A DNA stretch of 58,738 nucleotides from Bacteroidales bacterium M6 (GCA_001689485.1 LUJQ01000021.1:252192-310929), one strand, 5' to 3'. Positions 24,433 through 34,455 are shown, counted from the stretch's first letter. Program-made: numbers and translations. The notes: generated by a model not told the origin, from the letters alone.

Positions 24433-26217
24433 TCAGGCTTTGCCGGAAAGTTTTTCTTTGAGGGCTGCAAGAGCTTCGATGTCACCGAGAGTTGTTTTCT
24501 CTACGGGGGTGTTAAGCACGGGTGCTTCCTCTGCCTTGCGGGGAGCGCGTTTTGCCTTGCGTGCCTCTGCCTTTTCAGCCTTGGCTTCATCTTCGAAGAT
24601 GCGGCTGTGGCTGAGGATGATGCGCTTGCTATCCTTGTTGAATTCGATTACCTTGAATTCAAGTTTCTCGTCAACCTTGGCCTGCGAGCCGTCCTCTTTA
24701 ACAAGGTGTTTGGGGGTAGCGAAACCTTCAACGCCATAGGGGAGCTGGATAACAGCACCCTTGTCGAGCATTTCAACGATGGTGCCGGGGTGAACCGAAC
24801 CAACTGTGAACACGGTTTCAAACACATCCCAGGGGTTCTCCTCAAGCTGCTTGTGACCGAGGCTCAGGCGGCGGTTTTCCTTGTCGATTTCAAGAACCAC
24901 AACCTCGATGTCGGCACCGATCTGGGTGAATTCCGAAGGATGTTTAACCTTCTTTGTCCAGGAGAGGTCCGAAATGTGGATAAGGCCGTCAACACCTTCC
25001 TCGATTTCAACGAATACGCCGAAGTTGGTGAAGTTGCGCACTTTGGCAGTGTGCTTGGAGTTAACGGGATATTTGATTTCGATATCTTCCCAGGGATCTT
25101 TCTTGAGCTGCTTGATACCGAGGCTCATCTTACGCTCGTCGCGGTCGAGGGTGAGCACAACGGCTTCCACTTCGTCGCCTACCTTCATGAAGTCCTGTGC
25201 GCTGCGCAGGTGCTGGCTCCACGACATTTCGCTTACGTGGATCAGACCCTCTACGCCGGGAGCGACTTCAACGAATGCACCGTAGTCGGCCATAACGACA
25301 ACCTTGCCGTTAACCTTGTCGCCAACCTTGATGGTCTCGGCCAATGCATCCCAGGGATGGGGCATAAGCTGCTTCAGACCGAGGGCGATACGCTTCTTCT
25401 CGTCGTCGAAGTCGAGGATAACAACATTGAGCTTCTGGTCGAGGCTTACAACCTCCTCGGGGTGGCTTACGCGGCCCCACGAAAGGTCGGTGATGTGGAT
25501 AAGGCCGTCAACGCCGCCGAGGTCGATGAACACACCATAGGAGGTGATGTTCTTGACAGTACCTTCGAGCACCTGGCCTTTTTCAAGCTTGGCGATGATT
25601 TCGCGCTTCTGCTGCTCGAGTTCGGCTTCGATGAGTGCCTTGTGGCTGACAACGACGTTCTTGAATTCGGGGTTGATTTTGACAACCTTGAATTCCATGG
25701 TCTTGCCAACGAAGATATCGTAGTCGCGGATAGGCTTCACGTCGATTTGCGAGCCGGGGAGGAATGCCTCGATTCCGAACACATCGACAATCATACCACC
25801 CTTGGTGCGGCACTTGATGAAGCCCTTGATGATTTCGTCGTTTTCCAAAGCCTGGTTTACACGCTCCCATGAACGTGATGCGCGGGCTTTGCGGTGTGAA
25901 AGGATAAGCTGGCCTTTCTTATCCTCCTGGTTCTCGATGAACACTTCCACAACGTCGCCGATTTTGATGTCGGGGTTGTAGCGGAATTCGTTCATGGGGA
26001 TGATACCGTCCGATTTGTAGCCGATGTTAACCACAGCCTCACGCTTGTTGAGGGCGATGATGGTACCTTCGATTACATCTTTGTCTTTGACGGTGTTGAG
26101 CGATTCGTCGTAAGTCTTGGTGAGTTCCTCACGCGATTTCTCGCTCTTGCTTTCGCCTTTTTCGTAGGCATCCCAATCGAAATCGGCGATTGGAGAGTTT
26201 TTAACTTCTTCAGTCAT
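24433..26217 (-). CDS. rpsA: 30S ribosomal protein S1
   Basis: A 594-residue protein with six S1 RNA-binding repeats, recognisable by their GVFIDLGGVDGLIH-like cores. Domains 3 to 5 are the most regular (VDGLIHITDLSW, VEGLIHVSEMSW, VDGLIHISDLSW). Domains 1 and 2 are ribosome-binding variants (DGIIPMNEF, EAFLPGSQID), and domain 6 is VEGFATPKHLV. The C-terminal tail is Lys/Ala/Glu-rich. Role: mRNA recruitment to the 30S subunit. A -7 box lies at 26318-26325 on the minus strand, giving a leader of about 95 nt that contains a small hairpin and could host autoregulation. No other gene shares its transcript. Confidence 0.97.
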   Translation of the reverse strand: MTEEVKNSPIADFDWDAYEKGESKSEKSREELTKTYDESLNTVKDKDVIEGTIIALNKREAVVNIGYKSDGIIPMNEFRYNPDIKIGDVVEVFIENQEDKKGQLILSHRKARASRSWERVNQALENDEIIKGFIKCRTKGGMIVDVFGIEAFLPGSQIDVKPIRDYDIFVGKTMEFKVVKINPEFKNVVVSHKALIEAELEQQKREIIAKLEKGQVLEGTVKNITSYGVFIDLGGVDGLIHITDLSWGRVSHPEEVVSLDQKLNVVILDFDDEKKRIALGLKQLMPHPWDALAETIKVGDKVNGKVVVMADYGAFVEVAPGVEGLIHVSEMSWSQHLRSAQDFMKVGDEVEAVVLTLDRDERKMSLGIKQLKKDPWEDIEIKYPVNSKHTAKVRNFTNFGVFVEIEEGVDGLIHISDLSWTKKVKHPSEFTQIGADIEVVVLEIDKENRRLSLGHKQLEENPWDVFETVFTVGSVHPGTIVEMLDKGAVIQLPYGVEGFATPKHLVKEDGSQAKVDEKLEFKVIEFNKDSKRIILSHSRIFEDEAKAEKAEARKAKRAPRKAEEAPVLNTPVEKTTLGDIEALAALKEKLSGKA

Positions 26218-26619
26218 TAAAAAAACAGTTAATAAATATGGTTAATTAAAGTCTCATTCCCAGGCGTTTACGCTCACAACCGAGCATAGCTCGCCCAAGA
26301 AGCCCCGAAAGGCGATGCAAAGGTAGCGTTTTTTATTGAATTTCAGCACAAAAGTCGGTCAAACTTAATGCCGCCCCACATTTTTTCAAAAAATTGCATA
26401 AGTGGATTTTTTGTCGAATTTTGCTCATGGCAATGTCTGCCTTAAAGCCGTGGATACACCTGCCACACCAAATTATAAGATAAGCCGTCCCGGCTCTTCC
26501 TTATCCTTCCCTATCCCTTACGACGCTGAAAATTTCAATGATTTTCAACGGCGCATGTTTCACTATGATTGAATGTTTTTCGCTAAATTCGCCATTTGAA
26601 ACAGTATCACACAAAAAAT
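26218..26619 (-). promoter_or_regulatory. Divergent intergenic region with rpsA -7 box and leader hairpin
   Basis: Minus-strand TACCTTTG (26325-26318) fits the -7 consensus. The nearest TTTG is 23 bp further upstream, a little long. Downstream in the leader, CGAGC-ATA-GCTCG (26281-26293) forms a short perfect hairpin. The right half of the region serves the transporter gene, where I see no convincing promoter. Confidence 0.45.
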
Positions 26620-27990
26620 ATGGCGAAAAAAGCGGAATTTGCAACAAAGATAGGGCTGATTGCGGCCACCGTAGGCTCGGCAATCGGGCTGGGAAACGTG
26701 TGGCGATTTCCCGCCGAGACCCAGGAAAACGGCGGCGCGGCATTCCTGTTACTCTACATAGCATGCGTATTCCTGTTAGGCATACCTGTGATGCTAGGGG
26801 AATTCGTGCTCGGACGCGGAGGCAAAAGCGATGCCGTGGGCGTTTACCGACGCCTGTCGCCTGGATCGAAATGGTGGATTGTAGGGGCTGTCGCCATCCT
26901 GGCAGCCTACCTGATAACGGTGTTCTACATGGTGGTGGCCGGATGGACGCTTGAATACCTCTGGCAGTCGGTAACCGGCGCACTCTATGCCGCACCGCCC
27001 ACTGCCGACGGATTGGAAGGCACAGCGGCGCACTTCTCAAGCGTTATGCAGACGCTGCTCTACGGCACATGGCAACCACTTTTGGCAACAGCCATTGTAA
27101 TCGGCCTCAATATCATAATCCTGTTGCGGGGTGTGCAGAAAGGCATCGAGAAGCTGTCAAACGTGCTGATGCCGCTGCTGTTCGTCATCCTGCTGGCCCT
27201 CTGCGTGGTGGCATTCACGCTTCCCGGGGCTGCCGAGGGACTGGAATATTTCCTGTCGCCCGATTTCTCGAAAATCACCCCGTCGGTATTCATCAACGCA
27301 CTGGGGCAGACTTTCTTCTCCCTAAGCCTTGGCATGGGCATACTCGTCACCTATGCCTCCTACTACCCCGTTTCGGCCAACCTCCCGAAAACCTCGTTCA
27401 CAGTGGCCTTGTTAAGCCTGCTTGTAGCAGTTCTGATGGGGTGCGTCATCTTCCCTGCCGTGATGACATTCGGCCTGCAAAACGAGAGCCTCGAGGGGGC
27501 GACATTGATTTTCGTAACCCTCCCGGAGGTATTCGCCCGGTTGCCGTTATCGCAACTTTGGTCGGCGCTGTTCTTCCTGCTCCTGCTTGTGGCGGCCATC
27601 ACGTCAACCGTCTCTATCGCCGAGGTAGCCATCGCCTTTCTTTGCGACCGTTTCGGCATGAAACGCCGTAACGCGGTGCTCGCCGCCCTATGCCCGATGT
27701 TCCTGTTAAGTTCGCTATGCTCCCTGTCGCTCGGCCCGCTTAACGGGTTTACCATCTTCGGACTCACCCTGTTTGATTTCCTTGACAATTTCGCCACCAA
27801 CATCCTCCTCCCCATCGTCTCCATCGGCACATGCCTTTACGTAGGGTGGTTCGGGCCACGGCGCCTCCTCCACCGCCAGCTCTCCAACTGCGGCACCCTC
27901 CGCTCACGCCTCACCGGCGTCATAACATTCATCCTGCGCTACATCGCCCCCGTCCTGATAGCCGCCATCCTGCTCGGACGCTGGCTATAG
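26620..27990 (+). CDS. Sodium-dependent symporter, NSS/SNF (LeuT-fold) family
   Basis: I start at the ATG at 26620 (MAKKAEFATKIGLIAATVGSAIGLGNVWRFP). The reading from 26596 adds eight residues that are not family-like. The protein has 456 residues and 11-12 membrane helices. Helix 1 carries the diagnostic GSAIGLGNVWRFP unwound segment that binds sodium and substrate. Helix 6/7 segments (INALGQTFFSLSLGMGILVTYASY) are likewise typical. Expected function: Na+-coupled uptake of an amino acid or amine across the inner membrane; the substrate is not predictable. Monocistronic, divergent from rpsA. Confidence 0.92.
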   Translation: MAKKAEFATKIGLIAATVGSAIGLGNVWRFPAETQENGGAAFLLLYIACVFLLGIPVMLGEFVLGRGGKSDAVGVYRRLSPGSKWWIVGAVAILAAYLITVFYMVVAGWTLEYLWQSVTGALYAAPPTADGLEGTAAHFSSVMQTLLYGTWQPLLATAIVIGLNIIILLRGVQKGIEKLSNVLMPLLFVILLALCVVAFTLPGAAEGLEYFLSPDFSKITPSVFINALGQTFFSLSLGMGILVTYASYYPVSANLPKTSFTVALLSLLVAVLMGCVIFPAVMTFGLQNESLEGATLIFVTLPEVFARLPLSQLWSALFFLLLLVAAITSTVSIAEVAIAFLCDRFGMKRRNAVLAALCPMFLLSSLCSLSLGPLNGFTIFGLTLFDFLDNFATNILLPIVSIGTCLYVGWFGPRRLLHRQLSNCGTLRSRLTGVITFILRYIAPVLIAAILLGRWL

Positions 27991-28220
27991 CACCAAGCAA
28001 TGGCATTATGACAACAAAGCTACCTAGATAACCAATCGGGTATTCGGATTTGGCTTATAGTCCCATACAAGGGTATTATAAGCCCGATTGCAAATCTTCC
28101 ATTATGAACACTTCGTTCTAAAAACCGATATCACACAGCCCCCTCCCACCAATCAACAGAATGCAGCCATAGCAAGGGTCCTATGGCATCACCTATGGCC
28201 AAAAGCCTGGGAAAGCATGA

Positions 28221-28433
28221 ATCAGAACCGAGGTTATCGCTCTTGGCATTACCGCTGAGGCCTTCGGCTTCGACAGCGATAATCTTCTTTTTCATCGTCT
28301 GCACCATGAGTGTAAGGAGGATCTGCCCAACCTGGTCAGTCGCAGACAATTCAATGCCCGGCGTAAGCTTACTGCCCGACTTGCCGAAGAAATCCGCAAG
28401 GATGTGGCAGTCTCCATTGACGGCTCCGAGGAT
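28221..28433 (+). pseudogene. IS982-like transposase remnant
   Basis: In the frame starting near 28221 the translation runs EVIALGITAEAFGFDSDN, then LLFHRLHHECKEDLPNLV, SRRQFNARRKL and a segment ending in DGSED. This is the middle-N-terminal part of IS982-family transposases common in Bacteroidales. A stop codon precedes it, no start is present, and the catalytic DDE part downstream is missing, so both ends are lost. The rest of the 661-base gap (27991-28651) holds an interleaved inverted repeat (CAATCGGG...CCCGATTG around 28031-28095) and the repeat at 28482. The 148-codon frame on the other strand is a shadow of this relic. Confidence 0.6.
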
Positions 28434-28481
28434 AGGGTGAGGCTGAAGGGTGTTGACCGAGGTCAATGACCGAAGCCGAAT

Positions 28482-28510
28482 CCCGCAAGCGACGACCCGG
28501 ATGAGCCATT
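28482..28510. repeat. 29-bp dispersed repeat, copy A
   Basis: A sequence beginning CCCGCAAGCGACGACCCGG and ending TGAGCCATT matches 57638-57666 at 27 of 29 positions. Similarity continues loosely into a CCCTCCTATT stretch. It lies just after the IS982-like remnant. Confidence 0.65.
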
Positions 28511-28575
28511 CTGACACCCTCCTATTCTTATGTAAGGACAAGGCATAAACTTCCCAATATCGGAAAAGAATACAC

Positions 28576-28607
28576 ATTGCACATCATAAGTAATTATTGT
28601 AATTTTA
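28576..28607 (+). promoter_or_regulatory. Probable promoter of the glycosidase gene
   Basis: ATTG (28576-28579), 20 bp, then TAATTTTA (28600-28607), close to the Bacteroidetes consensus. It gives a leader of about 40 nt before the ATG at 28652. Confidence 0.4.
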
Positions 28608-28651
28608 CAGTCAGAATATCATCATCTCAAAACAACAAACCAATCAGCTGA

Positions 28652-30958
28652 ATGAAAACGCAATATCTCCGATTAGCAACTGCCATGTCGCTTACCATCC
28701 CAGCTATTTCACCCGCCAGGGCGGTAACTGCCGACATCGTGGCGACACCGGCCTATCGGTGGAGTGCCGACTCCATTATACAAGGGCCTTATAAGGCATA
28801 TGCCGACGGGCCTTTCCGCATCGTTTCGGATTATGCGGCCGAACCAGGCTACCATATGCCGATTGACAAAGTGTGGGAACGGAAAAACGACCTGGCGGCA
28901 TATCCCCGCCTGACCACCCCCAACATGCTCCACACCGCCATATTCAATATGGGACTTGACGAAATGGTCAACGCCGTGGAACGCGACAGCACCCTGCGTA
29001 CCGGGCGCGAATGGCCGGGTGTGTGGACCCGCGACGTCAGCTACTCCATCATCCTTGCAATGGCCGCGCTGCAACCGGAAGTGTCGCGCATATCGCTCGA
29101 AAAGAAAATCACACCCTCCGGGCGTATCGTCCAGGATACCGGCTCAGGGGGCGCATGGCCTGTAAGCTCCGACCGGCAGATATGGGGCGTTGCCGCATTC
29201 GAAGTCTACAAAACCACCGGCGACAAGCAATGGCTCCGCAAAATCTACCCTGTAATCAAAAATTCCCTTGAGGATGACTATAAGACCATCTACGACGCCG
29301 AAACCGGGCTGGTGCATGGCGAGACATCCTTCATCGACTGGCGCGAACAAAGCCATCCCACATGGATGCAGACCGCCGACATATATCAGAGCGAAGCACT
29401 CGGCACCTCGATAGTCCATGCCCAGGCATGGCGCACACTTGCCGGAATCGCCTCCATACTTGGCGACAAAAAATACGCCGCCACATGCACCCTGCGTGCC
29501 GACGCACTTGCCGACGCCATCAACAAGCGGCTTTGGATGGACGACAAGGGGTATTATGCCATGTATCTTTACGGACGCGACAACCTGATTGTAAATCCCC
29601 GTGCCGAAACTCTCGGAGAAGCCCTGTCAATCCTATGGGACGTAGCCCCCGCCGACCGCGCCCGCACAATAACCGAAAGCAACCCCACAACCCCGTTCGG
29701 CACCGCCATATTCTATCCCCAGATTGCCGACCAGCCACCTTATCACAACAATTCGTTGTGGCCATGGGTGGCAGCCTACTGGACACTGGCCAACGCAAAG
29801 ACCGGCAACAGCGAAGGGGTTATGCAGGGAATCGGCTCGATTTTCCGTCCCGCCGCCCTGTTTGCCACAAACAAGGAAAACTTTGTGCTCGACAACGGCG
29901 ACATCGGCACCGTGGTCAACTCCTCCAACATGCTGTGGTGCCTTTCGGGCAACCTGGCTGTGACCATGAAAATATTGTTCGGCATAAACTATGAACCTGA
30001 CGGAATACGCTTCGCCCCGTTCGTGCCGAAAGCCCTCGCCGCCACCCGCTCGCTCGACGGCCTGCGTTATCGCGATGCCACACTCGACATCACCATAAGC
30101 GGCTACGGGTCGGAAATCAGCCGGTTCACCCTCAACGGAAAGGAACACAAGCCGTTCCTGCCTGCCGACATCAAAGGAACCAATAAAATTGAAATCGTAA
30201 TGGCCGATAACGGGCTGCAACCGCTCCGCGTCAACTCCGTCCCCAACCTCAAAGCCCCGCTCACCCCTGTTGCATGGCTGACGCACGACCCGGCCACAGC
30301 AACAACATCGTCACCCCGGCTCAACCTCCTGGAATGGAACCCAATCGAATACATCGACCATTATGTGGTGATGCGCGACGGCAAGGAGATTGCCATTACC
30401 AAAACCACTACATGCGACGCATCCGTGCCGGGCGAATACCAGGTTATCGGCGTCAGTGGCGACGGCACCCGGTCGTTTGCCTCACAACCACGCTCAAACA
30501 CCCACGAAACACGTGTCGACTTCCCAGGGGAAACCCAGACCGTAACATCGCCTGAGGCACAGGTGAAACCACAGGCACCCCTCCGGGGCTATCGTGGCAA
30601 CGGGTTCGTCGAGACCGACCATAAAGCCAGAACAATCACACTCCCGGTCGACATCGACGAGACAGGCAAATACGCCATTTCACTGCGTTATGCCAACGGC
30701 AACGGCCCTGTCAACACACAGAACAAATGCGCCATCCGGACACTCGGCATCGACGGGAAACGCATCGGCACACTCGTGCTGCCGCAACGCGGGGTCGGCA
30801 ACTGGGATGACTGGGGCTACTCCAACTCCGTAGCAACCACTCTTTCACCCGGACGCCACACCGTTACCATCGAATTCCTTCCTGAAAACGAAAACATGAA
30901 CTTCGAGGTAAACCACGCCCTCCTCGACCAGCTCATCCTGCGCCGCCTGGCTCAATAA
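28652..30958 (+). CDS. Secreted six-hairpin glycosidase with C-terminal carbohydrate-binding module
   Basis: A 768-residue protein with a signal peptide (cleavage near SPARA). The region from about 75 to 480 has the alternating helices of an (alpha/alpha)6-barrel glycosidase: EWPGVWTRDVSYSIILAMA contains a probable substrate-contacting Trp-Thr-Arg-Asp, with GSGGAWPVSSDRQIWGVAA and PPYHNNSLWPWVAAYW further on. A short Fn3-like part follows, then at about 640-768 a jelly-roll module (GFVETDHKARTITLPVDI, DDWGYSN) resembling CBM6/35. The family is uncertain: candidates are GH63-, GH15- or GH78-like hydrolases. It has its own promoter and a strong terminator at 31018-31050 and is not next to SusC/D genes. 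Confidence 0.75.
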   Translation: MKTQYLRLATAMSLTIPAISPARAVTADIVATPAYRWSADSIIQGPYKAYADGPFRIVSDYAAEPGYHMPIDKVWERKNDLAAYPRLTTPNMLHTAIFNMGLDEMVNAVERDSTLRTGREWPGVWTRDVSYSIILAMAALQPEVSRISLEKKITPSGRIVQDTGSGGAWPVSSDRQIWGVAAFEVYKTTGDKQWLRKIYPVIKNSLEDDYKTIYDAETGLVHGETSFIDWREQSHPTWMQTADIYQSEALGTSIVHAQAWRTLAGIASILGDKKYAATCTLRADALADAINKRLWMDDKGYYAMYLYGRDNLIVNPRAETLGEALSILWDVAPADRARTITESNPTTPFGTAIFYPQIADQPPYHNNSLWPWVAAYWTLANAKTGNSEGVMQGIGSIFRPAALFATNKENFVLDNGDIGTVVNSSNMLWCLSGNLAVTMKILFGINYEPDGIRFAPFVPKALAATRSLDGLRYRDATLDITISGYGSEISRFTLNGKEHKPFLPADIKGTNKIEIVMADNGLQPLRVNSVPNLKAPLTPVAWLTHDPATATTSSPRLNLLEWNPIEYIDHYVVMRDGKEIAITKTTTCDASVPGEYQVIGVSGDGTRSFASQPRSNTHETRVDFPGETQTVTSPEAQVKPQAPLRGYRGNGFVETDHKARTITLPVDIDETGKYAISLRYANGNGPVNTQNKCAIRTLGIDGKRIGTLVLPQRGVGNWDDWGYSNSVATTLSPGRHTVTIEFLPENENMNFEVNHALLDQLILRRLAQ

Positions 30959-31017
30959 CCATGGCATCTGCAACATATTAAAAGCAAAGGATGCTGTTTC
31001 CAAAACCACGCCCACAC

Positions 31018-31050
31018 AAAAAAACGCCCTTATGATAAGGGCGTTTTTTT
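31018..31050. terminator. Strong bidirectional terminator
   Basis: CGCCCTTA-TGA-TAAGGGCG (31025-31043) is preceded by seven A and followed by seven T. It ends the glycosidase transcript and insulates dut. Confidence 0.9.
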
Positions 31051-31235
31051 ATACCGGACCACCAAACCGGAAGAACACGGAGGAGCAGCTTTGAGAATAA
31101 CAGCCTACTAACAGGCAAGATTTCAGCAAAGAGTCATGGCAGTGCGAAAGAATTTTTGTATTTTCGTACGTTATATTGGAAAGAGATGCGGCCTTGACAC
31201 ACAAGGCCGGGTGATTTCTATTATCCTGCATAATT

Positions 31236-31682
31236 ATGGAGACGATTAAAGTTAAGATTATCAACCGGTCACATCACCAGTTGCCGGAATATGCTACTCC
31301 CGGCTCTGCCGGGATGGACGTCAGGGCTTTCCTTCCCGAAAAGCCGGTGGTACTCGGCCCGCTGGAACGTGCCCTGGTTCCAACCGGGCTGTATATCCAG
31401 CTGCCCCACGGCTACGAATGCCAGATACGCCCACGGAGCGGGCTTGCTATAAAACACGGCATATCGCTTGTAAACACTCCCGGCACGGTCGATTCCGACT
31501 ATCGTGGCGAAATAGGCGTCATACTTGTCAACCTGTCAAACGAACCGTTCACCGTCAACGACGGCGAACGCATTTGCCAAATGGTTATAACACGCTACAC
31601 ACGTGTCGACTGGGAGCGTGTGGAGCGTATCGATGAAACAGAACGCGGCAAAGGGGGATTCGGCCATACCGGGGTGCAATAA
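31236..31682 (+). CDS. dut: dUTP diphosphatase
   Basis: A 148-residue trimeric dUTPase that hydrolyses dUTP to dUMP, keeping uracil out of DNA and feeding thymidylate synthesis. All five motifs are visible: TPGSAGMDVRA (21-31), PRSGLA, NTPGTVDSDYRGEI, GERICQMVI and the C-terminal P-loop-like KGGFGHTG. A possible -7 box, TATTTTCG, lies at 31159-31166. It heads a run of same-strand genes (TPR, DUF4292, EnvC-like) in an order I know from other Bacteroidetes genomes. Confidence 0.96.
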   Translation: METIKVKIINRSHHQLPEYATPGSAGMDVRAFLPEKPVVLGPLERALVPTGLYIQLPHGYECQIRPRSGLAIKHGISLVNTPGTVDSDYRGEIGVILVNLSNEPFTVNDGERICQMVITRYTRVDWERVERIDETERGKGGFGHTGVQ

Positions 31683-31760
31683 CCACAAACCATCTCCCCC
31701 CACACCCCTGATGCCGCTTAACAGGGTTAAAGACATACCCACATAACATCAGACTATAAA

Positions 31761-33539
31761 TTGTTCAGAACTCACAGAATATCGCTCGCTATAGCCGCCA
31801 TAGCCATGGCAGCCTCAATCCTCCTGCCTGCCTCGGCAATAGGCAAGGGGAAACAACCACGCCGGGAAAGCTGGGCGGCGAATGCCGACAGCCGTAAGGC
31901 CGACTACATCTACATGGAGGCCATGCGGCAGAACTCGCTGGGCAACGACGATGCCTTTTTCGAACTTCTGCAACGCGCACGCGGCCTCGACTCGACCGAC
32001 ACACAGACCGGGCTGACCCTGGGGTATTATTACATGGCCCTAGGGCAAGAGGATACCACACTTGCAGCCAAGGGCTATGATATGATGCGCCAACATTTCA
32101 ACGCCCACCCCGACGATTATTACGGTGCCATATTCTACGGCATGGTAAATAACCGGCTCGGCAACACAGCCGAATCGGTAAGGGTGTGGCAGACCCTCGA
32201 CTCGCTGAACCCTGAAAAGCCCGATGTGGCGCTCAAACTGGCCGAAGCGCTTCAGATTTCACGCGACACCGCCAACATGCGCCGTTCCATCCAGGTGCTG
32301 AACCGCATAGAACGTGCCGAGGGGAAAGACCTCGGGCTTACATCGCACAAAGTGAATGCCCTGATGGCTCTGCGCGACACCGTTGCAACCCGCCGGGAGG
32401 TAGAAGCACTGCTTGCATCATCTACACGAAACCCGACCAACACCCTCTATGCAGGCGATGTGTTCATGGCACTCAACCTACCTGATTCCGCCATTGCTTA
32501 TTATAACAAGGCTTGTGAAATCGACCCGACCAACGGCCTTGCCTACTATAAACGGGCTGAATTCTACCGCGAACGTGGCGATTCGGTAGGCTTCGACCGT
32601 GAAGTGTTCGAAGCGATACGGCAGGACGGCCTCGACCTTGATGTGAAACTCGAAATTTTCTCAGGTTATATCCGACAGCTCTATGCCGACTCGCTCCAAA
32701 GGCCGAGAATACAGAGCATTTTCGACGACCTATTGCTGCGCCATCCTCATGAAGCACGCATCCACGACCTCTATTCATCCTACCTCATTGCGATTGAAAA
32801 CTACCGTGGGGCTGCCGAGCAGCAGGAATACGCACTGGATATCGAACCATCCGACGCCAACCGCTGGCGTTCGGCAATCAGCCTCTACGGACGCGCCGAG
32901 GACTACGGGAAGGCTTTGGAAGTTGCTCAACGGGCAACCCACTATCTGCCCGACGACCCGGTGCTGACATTCTACACCTCCTCCACCCTTTCGCAACTTG
33001 ACCGCGAAGAGGAAGCCATGCAGCTCCTACACAAAGCCCTGGGGCAGACGGATGACAATGACAAAGGGCTGCAATCGACCATCTTGTGCTCTATCGGCGA
33101 CAATCTTTACAAAATGGGGCAGACCGACTCGGCGTTCGTATACTACGACCGCGCACTCGAAGCCGACCCTGAAAACCTGTTGGCACTGAACAACTGCGCA
33201 TATTTCATGGCCGAACAGGGAACCGACCTTGACAAGGCTGAACGGATGATTGCAATATGCGTGCGTCAACAACCCGACAACGACACGGCACTCGACACAT
33301 ACGCATGGGTCTTTTTCAAGAAAAAGGACTATGCGAAAGCAAAAGAGATGATTGACCGGGCACTTGCCATCGAGGTAAACGACCCGCAATCAGACGTGCT
33401 GCATCACGCAGGCGACATCTACTACATGAACGGCGACCCTGAAAGCGCCCTCGAATTCTGGGAAGAAGCCCTGAAGCTCGACCCCGACAACAAACTGCTC
33501 CGAAAAAAGGTGAAAAACAAGACCCACTATTATGAGTAA
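31761..33539 (+). CDS. Periplasmic tetratricopeptide-repeat protein
   Basis: A 592-residue protein beginning at a TTG codon at 31761. That start gives a complete signal peptide (MFRTHRISLAIAAIAMAASI..., cleavage near ASAIG). The first ATG in frame would leave the peptide without its basic N-terminus, so TTG is preferred. About ten TPR helices follow, with clear units such as DSAIAYYNKACEIDPTNGLAYYKRA, and the last repeats near 500-580 end in a Lys-rich tail. Role: protein-protein scaffold, target unknown. It overlaps the next gene by 8 bp. Conserved linkage to an EnvC-like protein suggests a part in cell-envelope maintenance (inference). Confidence 0.82.
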   Translation: MFRTHRISLAIAAIAMAASILLPASAIGKGKQPRRESWAANADSRKADYIYMEAMRQNSLGNDDAFFELLQRARGLDSTDTQTGLTLGYYYMALGQEDTTLAAKGYDMMRQHFNAHPDDYYGAIFYGMVNNRLGNTAESVRVWQTLDSLNPEKPDVALKLAEALQISRDTANMRRSIQVLNRIERAEGKDLGLTSHKVNALMALRDTVATRREVEALLASSTRNPTNTLYAGDVFMALNLPDSAIAYYNKACEIDPTNGLAYYKRAEFYRERGDSVGFDREVFEAIRQDGLDLDVKLEIFSGYIRQLYADSLQRPRIQSIFDDLLLRHPHEARIHDLYSSYLIAIENYRGAAEQQEYALDIEPSDANRWRSAISLYGRAEDYGKALEVAQRATHYLPDDPVLTFYTSSTLSQLDREEEAMQLLHKALGQTDDNDKGLQSTILCSIGDNLYKMGQTDSAFVYYDRALEADPENLLALNNCAYFMAEQGTDLDKAERMIAICVRQQPDNDTALDTYAWVFFKKKDYAKAKEMIDRALAIEVNDPQSDVLHHAGDIYYMNGDPESALEFWEEALKLDPDNKLLRKKVKNKTHYYE

Positions 33540-34455
33540 CTATTCCACCATGTGCAACAACCAACACCCACTCACACCGGCAAACCGTTCATCATTACGG
33601 AGGATATATATCCCGGCTGTAATCGCCGCCATCACAATCATAGCCACATCCCTGGCCGGATGCAGCTCCTCGAAAAAGGCAGGGCATCAACAGGCAGGCG
33701 AGCCAATCCCGACCGATGCTGCCCTGCAGACCCCACGCCAGCGTTATGACGCGTTATGCGCCGCCTATGGCGACTGGCAGGATGTTTCAATGCCCGTGAG
33801 GATATCCCTCAACGAACCCAAGAAGGTAAGTTTCCAGGCTAAGGCCACAATGAAACGCAACCGGTGGATCAATTTCTCCGTACGTCTGTTCGGGTTCGAA
33901 CTCGCCTCAGTGTTTGTCGACACCGATTCAGTCCATGCCATCGACAAGTACCACAAACTCTACCTCTCCGAAAGCCTCTCGAAACTTGTCGGCGGCGCCG
34001 ACATCTCCATTGGCGACATACAGGACCTCATGTTGGGGCGGGGATTCATAGCAGGCTCACAAGGCGGCACATTCACACTCCCGATGGCATCACGCCTGAA
34101 ATTCGGACAGACTGCGGAAGGCCTGATGATTACCCCCGCACAAAAGCCACAGGCTTTCGACTACGGATTCATACTCTACCCCGACGCCAACAACATCATG
34201 GCGGCATCGGTGTCGGTGGGGGAAAAATATGCCGGTACTGCCACCTATCCCGACTTCATCCCCACCCCCGTGGCAGGCTCATTTGCCGCAACAGTCAACC
34301 TTGCGATAGTCAAAGGCAAAAAAGCCGAAGCCACATTGAAATGGGACATCATGTCGGCAAAATGGAACAAAGGTGAGCAGCAGTCATGGAAATGCCCGAA
34401 AGGCTATGAACGAATCTCTGCCGACCGCCTTTTGAAATCACTCACATCGCTATAA
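33532..34455 (+). CDS. DUF4292-type lipoprotein
   Basis: A 307-residue protein with a membrane signal followed by the lipobox LAGC (Cys at about 44), so it should be lipid-anchored. The mature region (MPVRISLNEPKKVSFQAKA, RNRWINFSVRLFGFELASVFV, LMLGRGFI) is of the DUF4292 kind, a LolA/LolB-like curved sheet in Bacteroidetes. The long polar N-terminus suggests the ATG at 33550 as an alternative start. Overlap with the TPR gene indicates translational coupling. Function in outer-membrane lipid or lipoprotein handling is plausible but inferred from fold only. Confidence 0.8.
   Translation: MSNYSTMCNNQHPLTPANRSSLRRIYIPAVIAAITIIATSLAGCSSSKKAGHQQAGEPIPTDAALQTPRQRYDALCAAYGDWQDVSMPVRISLNEPKKVSFQAKATMKRNRWINFSVRLFGFELASVFVDTDSVHAIDKYHKLYLSESLSKLVGGADISIGDIQDLMLGRGFIAGSQGGTFTLPMASRLKFGQTAEGLMITPAQKPQAFDYGFILYPDANNIMAASVSVGEKYAGTATYPDFIPTPVAGSFAATVNLAIVKGKKAEATLKWDIMSAKWNKGEQQSWKCPKGYERISADRLLKSLTSL

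Noticed and set aside
24394..25872. A 492-codon open frame antisense to rpsA
   Set aside because: It is a mirror of the strongly biased codons of rpsA; the translation lacks any domain pattern, and the S1 repeats are unmistakable on the other strand.
28131..28577. 148-codon minus-strand open frame
   Set aside because: It lies opposite the recognisable IS982-like transposase fragment and has no family features of its own.
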